Assembly (NCBI GenBank): GCA_019243635.1
Contig: JAFAUB010000146.1
Span: forward strand, 1-40,894
Source: Pseudonocardiales bacterium
GTDB lineage: Bacteria > Actinomycetota > Actinomycetes > Mycobacteriales > Pseudonocardiaceae
Direction of reading: 5' to 3'
DNA length: 40,894 nt
Positions 30,612 through 38,463 of the stretch are shown here, piece by piece. The stretch's first letter is position 1; every line of letters starts with the position of its first letter. The position numbers and the translations under genes are program-made. The notes under the pieces were generated by a model. It had not been told where the DNA came from. It saw only the letters and a program-made list of their open reading frames with translations, and ran no database searches.

Positions 30612-32048
30612 ATGACAGCCTTGGCCACGAGTCCCGACAGTGAAGTCCGCACGCTCGACCCCCGCGACCCTGAAGTCCGCGTGGCTGCGCTGTTGGACGC
30701 GGGCACCGTCGCCCCACTGCGTCACGCCGACTCCAGCGGCGTCTATGCCGTTCGAGGCCGGATCGACGGCGCCCAGGTCATCGTTTACTGCACCGACGCC
30801 ACCAAGATGGGTGGCGCGTTGAGCGCCACCGGGTGCCGCCACATCGTCGAAGCGATCGATGTGGCCATCCGCGAACGCTGCCCGGTCATCGGGTTGTGGC
30901 ATTCCGGCGGCGCGCGGCTTTCCGAAGGCGTCGAAGCCCTCGACGCGGTCGGGCACGTGTTCAACGCGATGATCCGTGCCTCTGGGCGCATCCCGCAGAT
31001 CTCCGTGGTGCTCGGCCCAGCCGCCGGCGGCGCGGCGTACGGCCCCGCTCTCACCGATGTCGTGATCATGACGCCCACCGGCCGTGTGTTCGTCACCGGG
31101 CCGGAGGTCGTGCGCAGCGTTACCGGCGAGCAGATCGACCAGGAAGACCTCGGCGGCGTCGACGCACACAGCAGGAAATCCGGCGTGGTTCACATCCTCG
31201 CCGAGTCCGAAGCCGACGCCTACGCGCGGGCGCGCCGGATCACTGGGCTCTTCGCGCGGCCCGGCCTGTTCGACCTGCACGCGGTACGCGAGGAGAAGAA
31301 TCTCCGCGCATTGCTGCCCGAACAGCCGCAGCGCGCTTACGACATCAAGCCGGTGATCGCCGGGGTCGTCGACGCCGACTCGAACGGGGTCAGCATGTTC
31401 GAGGAACTGCAGGCGAAGTGGGCGCCGAACATCGTCGTCGGCCTCGGCCGGCTCGGTGGACGCACCATCGGGATCGTGGCGAACAACCCGATCCGCAAGG
31501 GCGGCTGCCTGGACTCGTTGTCCGCAGAGAAAGCATCCCGGTTCGTGCGAACCTGCGACTCGTTCGGCGTCCCACTGCTGGTGCTGGTCGACGTCCCGGG
31601 CTACCTACCGGGTGCCGGCCAGGAGTGGAGCGGTATCGTCCGGCGCGGCGCGAAGCTGCTGTACGCGTTCGCCGAAGCCGTCGTGCCCCGGGTTACGCTG
31701 GTGCTGCGGAAGTCCTACGGTGGCGCGTACATCGCGATGAACGCCCGCTCTCTGGGCGCAACCGCAGTGTTCGCGTGGCCGGAGGCTGAAGTCGCCGTGA
31801 TGGACGCTAAGGCGGCGGTCGGGATCCTGCACCGCAAAAAGCTCGCCGCAGCACCAGAAGACGAGCGCGGAGTTCTGCACGCGTCGCTGGTCGCCGAGCA
31901 GGAACGCGTCGCCGGCGGCGTCAGCCGCGCGATATCGATCGGCGTGGTCGACCAGGTCATCGATCCACCGAAAACCCGGCAGATCCTTGCCGAAACCCTC
32001 GCCGCAGCCCTCGCGGGCCGCGGCTCCCACGGCAACATCCCACTCTGA
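30612..32048 (+). CDS. Acyl-CoA carboxylase beta (carboxyltransferase) subunit
   Basis: 478 aa. The crotonase-fold carboxyltransferase has two halves: HSGGARLSEGVEAL and LGPAAGGAAYGPALTD in the first, ADSNGVSMFEELQ, VDVPGYLPGAGQEW and RKSYGGAYIAMN in the second. Ile374 in GGAYIAM is at the position that sets acyl-CoA choice in Streptomyces coelicolor enzymes (Asp in PccB, Ile in AccB), consistent with acetyl-CoA being accepted. No biotin carboxylase or biotin carrier gene is in the window, so the alpha subunit must come from elsewhere. It likely supplies malonyl-type extender units. Start has GAGGAG 7 nt upstream. Confidence 0.9.
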   Translation: MTALATSPDSEVRTLDPRDPEVRVAALLDAGTVAPLRHADSSGVYAVRGRIDGAQVIVYCTDATKMGGALSATGCRHIVEAIDVAIRERCPVIGLWHSGGARLSEGVEALDAVGHVFNAMIRASGRIPQISVVLGPAAGGAAYGPALTDVVIMTPTGRVFVTGPEVVRSVTGEQIDQEDLGGVDAHSRKSGVVHILAESEADAYARARRITGLFARPGLFDLHAVREEKNLRALLPEQPQRAYDIKPVIAGVVDADSNGVSMFEELQAKWAPNIVVGLGRLGGRTIGIVANNPIRKGGCLDSLSAEKASRFVRTCDSFGVPLLVLVDVPGYLPGAGQEWSGIVRRGAKLLYAFAEAVVPRVTLVLRKSYGGAYIAMNARSLGATAVFAWPEAEVAVMDAKAAVGILHRKKLAAAPEDERGVLHASLVAEQERVAGGVSRAISIGVVDQVIDPPKTRQILAETLAAALAGRGSHGNIPL

Positions 32049-32092
32049 AACACCGCCGTAACTGTGCGTGTCAACCGAAGGGAACCAGTCAC

Positions 32093-33136
32093 ATGTCGGG
32101 TACGGGGGAACTGAACGAGAGCGCCAACGGTCTCACACAATCGACCGTACAGATGCTCGAATTCCACAATGGTCTGGCTATGGCGCACATATTGAGTGTG
32201 CTCGCCGAAATCGGTGTGGCCGACCAGGTGGCCGACGGTCCGCTGGAGGTCGAGGAGCTCGCGAAGCGCACGGACACCAACGCCGACGCCTTGTACCGGG
32301 TGCTGCGCGCGGTGGCGAGCAAGGGCGTGTTCACCAAGGTCTTGCCACGAACCTTCGGGCTCACGCCCCTGGCGGCGACACTTCGGTCTGATGTGGGCGG
32401 TTCGCTTCGGGATATCTTCAGGCTGCAGGAGCAGCCATCCATGCGGGACGCATACGCGGCGATCGGGCACTCGGTACGCACGGGAGAACCTGCCTTCGAG
32501 CATGTGCACGGCACCACCCTGTTCTCCTACCTGACCGCGCGACCGGAACTGTCAAAGCTGTTCAGCAGCGCGATGGGCAATGCCACGCGTCAAATCCAGC
32601 GTCCCGTGATCGACGCCTACGACCTTTCGGATGTGCGGCGGCTGATCGATATCGGCGGCGCGCACGGTCACCTCGTGGCCGCCATCCTGAGCCGCTACCC
32701 GGAGATGAAGGGCGTGGTCTTCGATCTGCCTGACGTGGTACCGGGCGCCGCCGACGTACTGGCTGAGGCAGGCGTCGCCGACCGCGCGGAGATGGTCGGC
32801 GGCGACTATCTCCGCGCGGTACCCGCACAGGGCGACGCCTATACGATCTCTCATGTGCTCCATCAGCTGAGCGATGCGGAGGCGGTCACCGTGCTGACCA
32901 ATATTCGTCAGGTCATGGACCCGGCCGGTCGAGTGCTGGTGATCGACCCGGTGATCCCGGAGGGCGACCTGCCGCATCCAGGAAAATTCATGGATATCGC
33001 GATGCTGATGCTGACCCAAGGGCGGGACCGCACCAAGGCTGAGCTCGCCGACCTGTTCGAGCAGGCCGACCTGCAGCAGGTCGAGACTGTTGCTCTCTCC
33101 GCCCCCTCGAGCCTCGTCGTAGCCATGGCCGCCTGA
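32093..33136 (+). CDS. O-methyltransferase (Methyltransf_2, dimerisation domain type)
   Basis: 347 aa. The N-terminal about 110 residues are a winged-helix dimerisation domain (ALYRVLRAVASKGVF). The C-terminal part binds SAM through LIDIGGAHGHLVAAIL and VVFDLPDVV, with GGDYLRAVPAQGDAYTISHVLH (in parts: GGDYLRAVP, YTISHVLHQLSD) and the family's MLMLTQGRDRTKAEL. Relatives include TcmN/TcmO-, DnrK- and hydroxyneurosporene-type enzymes that methylate phenolic or enolic oxygens of polyketides. Last gene of the operon. Its presence argues that the product carries a hydroxyl that becomes a methyl ether. Confidence 0.9.
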   Translation: MSGTGELNESANGLTQSTVQMLEFHNGLAMAHILSVLAEIGVADQVADGPLEVEELAKRTDTNADALYRVLRAVASKGVFTKVLPRTFGLTPLAATLRSDVGGSLRDIFRLQEQPSMRDAYAAIGHSVRTGEPAFEHVHGTTLFSYLTARPELSKLFSSAMGNATRQIQRPVIDAYDLSDVRRLIDIGGAHGHLVAAILSRYPEMKGVVFDLPDVVPGAADVLAEAGVADRAEMVGGDYLRAVPAQGDAYTISHVLHQLSDAEAVTVLTNIRQVMDPAGRVLVIDPVIPEGDLPHPGKFMDIAMLMLTQGRDRTKAELADLFEQADLQQVETVALSAPSSLVVAMAA

Positions 33137-33547
33137 CGCGGAAGGCTGTCGCTACGACCGTCTGAGCCCAAGCCCATCAGCACCCCCGTGCCTCCTTGCG
33201 CTCCCGGCGGCCAGTCGGTTCCACGCCACCCTCGCGAGGCACCAAGTGTCGGGCAGCGGGGATAGGCGCGGCGCTGTGCCTGACGTGCCTCGCCAGGATC
33301 ACTTCGGCCAACGAAGATCACAGTCACAGTCCATGGGGCAGCGCCCCTTTCCATCACCGGCTGGTCCGTCGGTTGAGGTGAGCACGCGGTCCCCCACGCG
33401 TCAGCTCCCGACGGCCAGCCGGCCACCACTCTCGAGACGAGGTATCCACAGAGAGCGGATCCTGCGTCGACGATGAGCCGCGCCACCGAAAGTTAGCCCC
33501 CCATGCCCGAAGGGAGTGCCTTGACAGCGTAGGGGTGGAGAGCCATC
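33137..33547. other. 411-bp gap between the operon and the TetR gene
   Basis: No gene is supported; open frames here lack any family signal. A TTGACA at 33521-33526 is too near the TetR start to be a normal -35 for it. The region probably holds the end of the operon transcript and the promoter of the TetR-SDR pair. Confidence 0.45.
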
Positions 33548-34237
33548 ATGGGAACCATGGAAACTAAATCAGTTTCTCAAGTTTCCGAGGGTGACGGGCA
33601 GCGTGCTGACGTGATCGTGGAGGCGGCCGGCCGGCTGTTCTTCGCGCCGGGTTTCGCGCGGGTGAGCATGGACGATCTCGCTCGTGAGCTCGGGATGAGC
33701 AAGAAGACGATCTACCGTCATTTCCCGGACAAGCGCAGCCTGCTGGCCGCGGTGCTGGATCGGCAGTTCGCGGCGGTGGAGCGCACGCTGGTGGCGGCGG
33801 CCGAGGACGCAGAAGGGCAGCCGTTCGGTGTGCGGGTACAGCGGTTCCTGATCGCGGCAGGCAGTGAGCTCGGGCGGATCGGCGCGGCTCAGCTCGCGAC
33901 GGGGCGGGGCGATGCGATGCTGCACCAGTACGTGGAGCAGCGTGTGGACGCGGTGGTCTACCGGCGGCTCGACGAGCTGTTCCGGGACGGGCACCGGCGG
34001 GGACTGCTGCCAGCGCCGCCTGAGCTGCTGAGTGAGATCACCCGCGGCGCGTTGGAGCGGCTGCTCACCTCGCAGTTGCCGCGCGAACTCGACTGGACCG
34101 CGGCCGATCTGCTGCGGGCGACCGTCGACACCGTGCTCTACGGGGCGATCCGCTCAGCACACCCCGGCATCGACGATGAACGACTCCGGGCGGTCATGCC
34201 GACGGCCCGCGATGATGAGCAGGAGGTGGGCCCGTGA
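33548..34237 (+). CDS. TetR-family transcriptional regulator
   Basis: 229 aa. The N-terminal HTH is standard: IVEAAGRLFFAPGFARVSMDDLARELGMSKKTIYRHFPDK (in parts: AAGRLFFAPGFARVSMDDLA, GMSKKTIYRHFPDK). The ligand-binding domain is divergent, as usual. Start at 33548 with GGTGGAG 7 nt upstream; ATG 33557 is possible. The first codons contain an AT-rich inverted repeat (33560-33576) that could be its own operator. The downstream SDR gene overlaps its end (GTGA). Likely controls the SDR and perhaps the upstream ten-gene operon. Confidence 0.92.
   Translation: MGTMETKSVSQVSEGDGQRADVIVEAAGRLFFAPGFARVSMDDLARELGMSKKTIYRHFPDKRSLLAAVLDRQFAAVERTLVAAAEDAEGQPFGVRVQRFLIAAGSELGRIGAAQLATGRGDAMLHQYVEQRVDAVVYRRLDELFRDGHRRGLLPAPPELLSEITRGALERLLTSQLPRELDWTAADLLRATVDTVLYGAIRSAHPGIDDERLRAVMPTARDDEQEVGP
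33560..33576. promoter_or_regulatory. AT-rich inverted repeat at the start of the TetR gene
   Basis: GAAACT (33560-33565) and AGTTTC (33571-33576) are complementary around AAATC. The 17-bp site stands out in 70 percent-plus GC surroundings and lies within the first codons of the regulator gene, where binding would block elongation or initiation. Candidate autoregulatory operator. Confidence 0.45.
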
Positions 34238-34992
34238 CTGGGGCAACCAGCAGGGTGGCATTGGTGACAGGGGCCAGCAGCGGAATCGGTGCGGCCACCG
34301 CGCGCCTTCTGGCCGCGCGAGGGATGCGCGTGGTGGTCGACTACCTCCGCAGCGGCACGGCAGCCGAGGAGGTCGTGGCCGGCATCGAGGCCGCAGGCGG
34401 CCAGGCCATGGCCGTGCAGGCCGACGTGCGCGAGGCAGCGGCGGTCGAGAGCATGATCGATCAGGTCCAGGCGGCATGGGGCGGCATCGACGTGCTCGTG
34501 CACAACGCGCTCACCCCGTATGTGATCAAGCCGTTCCAGGACATGACGTGGGAAGAACTGGGCGGCAAGCTCGACGACGAGATGCGTGCGGCGTTCGTGG
34601 TCACCAAAGCCGTCCTGCCCGCCATGACCGAACAGGGCTGGGGACGCATCATCTATCTCGGTACCGACCTCAGCCGCCGGCCCCGGGAGGGCATGATCGC
34701 ACTGGGCACGGCCAAGGCCGCACTGGCGCAGTTCGCCCGGTACCTCGCTCAGGAACTGGGCCCGCGGGGCATCACGGTCAACGTCGTCGAGCCCGGTCCG
34801 GTGGAGGACACCCGCATGGCGGATGTTGTGTTCGACGAAAAGCACAAGCAGCGGCAGGTGGCCGCTACCCCCCTGGGCCGCCTGGCACACCCGGGCGACG
34901 TCGCCCAAGCGGTCGCCTTCTACGCCAGCGAGGACAACGCCTTCATGACCGGCACCACGGCCGCGGTCAACGGCGGGACGTCCATGTACTGA
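34234..34992 (+). CDS. SDR-family protein with altered active site
   Basis: 252 aa with an intact nucleotide-binding motif TGASSGIG and an ADVREAAAVE-type acidic segment, but the active site deviates: the usual YxxxK is Leu157-x3-Lys161 (IALGTAKAAL), and the usual Ser is replaced by Thr or Gly-Thr around 143-144 (IIYLGTD). NNAG is HNAL. The C-terminal FMTGTTAAVNGGTSMY is normal. It may be a reductase with a different acid, a lyase/isomerase on the SDR fold, or a non-catalytic binder. Coupled to the TetR gene by GTGA. Confidence 0.88.
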   Translation: MTGATSRVALVTGASSGIGAATARLLAARGMRVVVDYLRSGTAAEEVVAGIEAAGGQAMAVQADVREAAAVESMIDQVQAAWGGIDVLVHNALTPYVIKPFQDMTWEELGGKLDDEMRAAFVVTKAVLPAMTEQGWGRIIYLGTDLSRRPREGMIALGTAKAALAQFARYLAQELGPRGITVNVVEPGPVEDTRMADVVFDEKHKQRQVAATPLGRLAHPGDVAQAVAFYASEDNAFMTGTTAAVNGGTSMY

Positions 34993-35028
34993 CGCCCCGC
35001 TGTCCTCCGCACACGGGGCCATACCGTC

Positions 35029-35051
35029 CGGTCCGGCCGACGGCCGGACCG
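35029..35051. terminator. GC-rich hairpin after the SDR gene
   Basis: CGGTCCGGCC (from 35029) pairs perfectly with GGCCGGACCG (ending 35051) around GAC. It begins 37 nt after the SDR stop and resembles the T-run-less terminators of actinomycetes. Confidence 0.5.
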
Positions 35052-35094
35052 CATCCCGCACACCGTCACCTCAGCACCATGGGCCGCAGCAGCA

Positions 35095-35117
35095 GGGCCC
35101 GCGGCACGCGCGGGCCC
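35095..35117. promoter_or_regulatory. Second hairpin, upstream of the NMT1/THI5-like gene
   Basis: GGGCCCGCG (35095-35103) pairs with CGCGGGCCC (35109-35117) around a 5-nt loop, 32 nt before the start codon. It may be part of a leader, a second terminator or an operator. Confidence 0.4.
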
Positions 35118-35148
35118 ATGGCGGTGACACGATCAAGGAAGAACGTTC

Positions 35149-36027
35149 ATGCACACGATCGATCTCGCCTACGTCGGGCGGGGCCTGCACGAGGAACTGG
35201 TCGCCTACATCGCCGACCAGCAGGACTACTACGCCGACGAGAGCGTCCACGTCGCGTTGCGCGACGGCTGCTCCTGGGACGAGGAGCGGCTGCGCCACGG
35301 CGCCACCATCGGGCTCGGCCGGGCACTGCTGTCCCGACTGGCCGATGGCATCCCCTGGGTCGCACTCAATGTCAACACCCACCGCCCGCTGTTCTGGTTC
35401 CTCGCCCGCCCCGGCCTGACCTCCCCGGCCGACCTGGCCGGCCGACGGCTGGCGGTACACGCCCCCCACACCGCACCCGGGTGCTTCGCCCGGATCGTGC
35501 TGCGCCAGGCCGGCCTCGACCCGGACCGCGACATCCACACCATCGTCCGCCCGCCCGGCGACTACGGCATGGACCTGCGCCGGCTGCACGACGGCAGGAT
35601 CGACGCCGCCCTGGTCGGCAGCACCATGGCCCCGGAGGCGATAGCCGCCGAGCACGGCTGGCGGGTGCTGGCCTGGGTCGGCGACCACTTCCAGATCCCC
35701 ACCGTAGGCGTGGCCGTCGACCCCACCTACATCCACCCGGACGACCCCGCGGTCCAGGCCGTCGTACGAGCCCACCAGCGCGCCCTGCAGGTGATCCACA
35801 ACGAACCCGACACCACGGTGCGGCACATCCGGACGTTCCTCGGCCGACACACCGCAGACGAAGCCCGAGCCCACTACGAGACGTTCATCGCACCGTATTT
35901 CACCACCGACGGCCAAGCCGACCTCGCCGTCGGCGCCACCGCGATCACCGCAGTCGCCGCCGAACTCGACGTCCCCGCCACCGTCACCGCAGCCGAGTTC
36001 TACCGCACCGCAACCACCACACCCTAG
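35149..36027 (+). CDS. Signal-less substrate-binding-fold protein (NMT1/THI5-like, PF09084 type)
   Basis: 292 aa. The bilobal periplasmic-binding-protein pattern is seen: TSPADLAGRRLAVHAPHTAPG with FARIVLRQAGLDP, GDYGMDLRRLHDGRIDAALVG (in parts: DLRRLHDGRIDAALVG) and GVAVDPTYIHPDDPAVQAVV. The protein starts directly with MHTIDLAYVGRG, no signal peptide or lipobox, and no ABC genes adjoin it. Cytosolic members of this fold act as enzymes, for example 4,5-dihydroxyphthalate decarboxylase and the menaquinone enzymes MqnA/MqnD. An enzymatic role in the cluster is inferred. Start has AAGGAAG about 8 nt upstream. Confidence 0.8.
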   Translation: MHTIDLAYVGRGLHEELVAYIADQQDYYADESVHVALRDGCSWDEERLRHGATIGLGRALLSRLADGIPWVALNVNTHRPLFWFLARPGLTSPADLAGRRLAVHAPHTAPGCFARIVLRQAGLDPDRDIHTIVRPPGDYGMDLRRLHDGRIDAALVGSTMAPEAIAAEHGWRVLAWVGDHFQIPTVGVAVDPTYIHPDDPAVQAVVRAHQRALQVIHNEPDTTVRHIRTFLGRHTADEARAHYETFIAPYFTTDGQADLAVGATAITAVAAELDVPATVTAAEFYRTATTTP

Positions 36028-36210
36028 GAGCCCGGCTACGCCGGCGCTGCCGAAGCGCAGGCAGTACCTCAAGACCGCCCACGCAGAGACGCCCGCAGCC
36101 GCTGGGTCGGCCTCCTGCTCCACGCGCTCCCTCAGCGATCGACCGGGTGATCTCCCGTGCCACGGGCACAGCGAGTGTGACGAAGGTAGCCACGTTGAGC
36201 AGATGAGGAG

Positions 36211-36885
36211 ATGGCGATCTTGGACGTTTATGAGGCGGTCACGAGCCGACGGGCGGTGCGCGGATTCACCGACCGGCATGTCCTGAGAGAGGTGCTGGAG
36301 CGCGTGCTGTCCGCTGCGGCTTGGGCGCCGTCCGGATCGAACATCCAGCCGTGGCACGTCTACGTGCTGACCGGCGTGCCGCTGGCCGAGCTCAAGAAGC
36401 GTGCCGGCGAGCGCGTGGCCGCAGGCGACCCCGGGGACGAACGGGAGTACGAGATGTACCCGCCCGCGCTGAAGTCCCCGTACCGCGAGCGCCGGTCCGC
36501 CTTCGCCGAGCAGCGCTACGGCGCACTCGGCATTTCGCGCGAGGATCTGGAGGCGCGCCAGAGGGCCGCTGCCGCGAACTGGGACTGTTTCGGCGCGCCC
36601 GCCGCCCTGTTCTGCTACATCGACCGCGACATGGGCCCGGCCCAATGGGCCGACGTCGGCATGTATCTGCAGACCGTCATGCTGCTGCTCCGCGCCGAAG
36701 GGCTGCACAGTTGCCCGCAGATGGCGTGGTCGGTGTATCGCAGGACCGTCGCGGAGGTCCTGTCACCCCCGGATGAGCTCATCCTCTTCTGTGGCATGTC
36801 GATCGGATTCGAGGACGTCACGGAGGGTCACGCCCGCACGGGCCGGGCAACGCTCGACGAGACGGTCACGTTCGTCGAGGGTTAG
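36211..36885 (+). CDS. Nitroreductase-family flavoprotein
   Basis: 224 aa. FMN-binding and family motifs: SRRAVRGFTD at the N-terminus, AAWAPSGSNIQPWHVYVL, a long mid-insert (EMYPPALKSPYRERR), WADVGMYLQTVMLLLRAEGLHSC (in parts: DVGMYLQTVMLLLRAEGL) and ILFCGMSIGFED at the end, as in PnbA-type nitrobenzoate reductases and related oxidoreductases. GAGGAG abuts the ATG at 36211 with no spacing, whereas the in-frame TTG at 36220 has ideal 9-nt spacing, so the true start may be TTG 36220. It may reduce or oxidise a quinone, nitro or enone group of the product. Confidence 0.87.
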   Translation: MAILDVYEAVTSRRAVRGFTDRHVLREVLERVLSAAAWAPSGSNIQPWHVYVLTGVPLAELKKRAGERVAAGDPGDEREYEMYPPALKSPYRERRSAFAEQRYGALGISREDLEARQRAAAANWDCFGAPAALFCYIDRDMGPAQWADVGMYLQTVMLLLRAEGLHSCPQMAWSVYRRTVAEVLSPPDELILFCGMSIGFEDVTEGHARTGRATLDETVTFVEG

Positions 36886-36955
36886 AACCTAAGCTGCAAT
36901 CAGAGCCGCATAAGCCGCATATCGGACACCAAACCACCGAAAGAAGGCGTATACC

Positions 36956-37717
36956 ATGAAGTTCGCAGTCATCGGCGGAACCGGGCTGATCGGGTCACGG
37001 GTCGTGGAGAACCTGAACGCGGCCGGGCACCAAGCCGTACCGCACTCCCTGTCCACAGGCGTGGACATCATCACCGGCCAGGGCCTGGATGCGGCCGTGG
37101 CGGGCACCGCCGTCGTCATCAACCTGACGAATTCCCCGACCTTCGACGACGCCTCGCTCGCCTTCTTCCAGACTTCGATGGACACCCTTCTTGCCGCGAG
37201 CGAGAAGGGTGGGGTCGGGCACTTCGTCATCCTCTCGATCGTCGGCGTGGACCAAGTGCCCGATCTGGACTACTACCGGGCGAAGGTGCTTCAGGAGAAC
37301 ATCCTCAAGGCCGGGCCGATCCCGTATTCCATCGTCCGCGCCACGCAGTTCATGGAGTTCATGGACGCGACCCTGTCCATGACCGCCGACGGCGACACCG
37401 TCCGCCTGCCACGCACGCCGATCCAGCCGATCGCCGCTGCGGACGTCTCCAGCATCGTCGCCGAAGTCGCCGCAGGCAGCCCCCTGAACGGCGTCGTCAA
37501 CATCGCAGGTCCCGACGTCTACCCTCTCGACGAACTCGGCCGACTCACCCTGACCGCCAAGAGCGACGGGCGCTCTGTCGTCACCGATGACACCGCCGGC
37601 ATGTTCGCCGCCGCCCACGGCGACGTCCTCACCGCCCGAAACGATGCCCGCATTGCCCCCACCCACTACACCGACTGGCTCTCCCGAACCAACCCCTCCA
37701 GCGGAACCACCGAGTGA
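36956..37717 (+). CDS. NmrA-like NAD(P)-binding atypical SDR
   Basis: 253 aa. The N-terminal motif FAVIGGTGLIGSRVV (GGTGLIG 7-13) and the later PYSIVRATQFMEFMD, IQPIAAADVSSIVAEVA and VVNIAGPDVYPLDELG are typical of NmrA/YwnB-type atypical SDRs, which include quinone reductases, isoflavone reductases and redox sensors. The start has AGAAGG 9 nt upstream. It follows the nitroreductase by 70 bp and may share its transcript. Confidence 0.87.
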   Translation: MKFAVIGGTGLIGSRVVENLNAAGHQAVPHSLSTGVDIITGQGLDAAVAGTAVVINLTNSPTFDDASLAFFQTSMDTLLAASEKGGVGHFVILSIVGVDQVPDLDYYRAKVLQENILKAGPIPYSIVRATQFMEFMDATLSMTADGDTVRLPRTPIQPIAAADVSSIVAEVAAGSPLNGVVNIAGPDVYPLDELGRLTLTAKSDGRSVVTDDTAGMFAAAHGDVLTARNDARIAPTHYTDWLSRTNPSSGTTE

Positions 37718-38022
37718 GGGGAGGACAGGACGGATCGCTCACGAAGACAGACATAGCCGGGACACCTTCGGGCGTCCGGCCGCTTCACGGACAAGGCGCT
37801 GTCAAAACATGAAGAGCGGTTCCCGAGGGAACCGCGACCGGGTGGCTATCTTACCGCCTCTGAGGAGCGCGGACGCGAACTACGGCGAAGGCTGGGCGTT
37901 GACTGGCCCATGCGACGGCATGAGAGGATCATAACAGACCGTTGCATGCTGTCTGAGCTGGTGTTTTGGTGAGGCGAACGTTGTCGGCGTGTTGCGGTTC
38001 GTCGGAGGGTTCGCGCGGTGTG

Positions 38023-38202
38023 TCAGAAGATCAGCGGACCGTCGTCGGTGAGGGGTCGTCGCCGGCCGACTACGAGGAATCGCTTCTCGTCGAGGGTGTC
38101 GACGAGCCCGAGGTCGCACAGCAGTACGGAGTCGTCTTCGCGATTGATGATCTTTTCCAGATGTTGTGGTCGGTCCAGTGGTGCATCGGAGAGAACGACA
38201 CG
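38023..38202 (-). pseudogene. Truncated unidentified frame, weakly Cas2-like C-terminus
   Basis: Reading from about 38202 down to the TGA at 38023-38025 gives 59 residues: RVVLSDAPLDRPQHLEKI, then REDDSVLLCDLG, a charged link, and FLVVGRRRPL near the end. The DDSVLL-DLG and VxGR-to-PLIF end faintly recall Cas2 proteins, but no CRISPR repeats or other cas genes are present and the N-terminal half is missing. The identity is a guess. Confidence 0.25.
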
Positions 38203-38208
38203 AGGTGG

Positions 38209-38340
38209 AGGTCTGTGAGCTGGTGAGCACGACGCGGCGCTCGGCGCCGTAGACCTCGCGACGGGTCTCCAGCGCGGTCAGGCCGGCGAAGCGCTCGGAG
38301 TCGACGATGCGCCGGTCGGTGGCGGGCAGGTCGGGGCATT
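38209..38340 (-). pseudogene. Transposase remnant (IS1634/IS4-type DDE)
   Basis: Minus-strand translation contains RFAGLTALETRREVYGAERRV followed by VLTSSQT (given in two parts), matching the internal region of DDE transposases of the IS1634-like group, where a SQTLH-type motif normally follows. The match breaks off after SSQT, in the frame adjoining the truncated frame to the left, so this is an inactive fragment. Terminal inverted repeats were not found. Confidence 0.45.
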
Positions 38341-38463
38341 CCGGCGGGGGCCCCGAGCCAACTGGATTGACTTATTCCACAGCCCCAGGGGATGCTGGCG
38401 GCCCGCACGGTCCTGACCGTCGTAAGATCGCGCGCCGCGCGGGATCCCTGCCTCGGAGGCGCG

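Larger units (their letters stand above)
37718..38463. other. 746-bp region of gene debris
   Basis: No intact gene is seen. On the minus strand it holds a transposase remnant (about 38209-38340) and an adjoining truncated frame ending at 38023. The left half (37718-38020) shows nothing recognisable. Such debris fits a mobile or rearranged segment. Confidence 0.55.

Noticed and set aside
36154..36166. CCCGTG-C-CACGGG palindrome before the nitroreductase gene
   Set aside because: Six-bp GC-rich arms are common by chance here and nothing links this one to a regulator.
34032..36206. 724-codon plus-strand open frame
   Set aside because: It runs across the TetR, SDR and binding-protein genes in another frame, is Arg/Pro/Gly-rich and has no domain; a GC-rich shadow.
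38023..38202. CRISPR-Cas locus
   Set aside because: The weak Cas2-like tail has no adjoining cas genes and no repeat-spacer array in the window.
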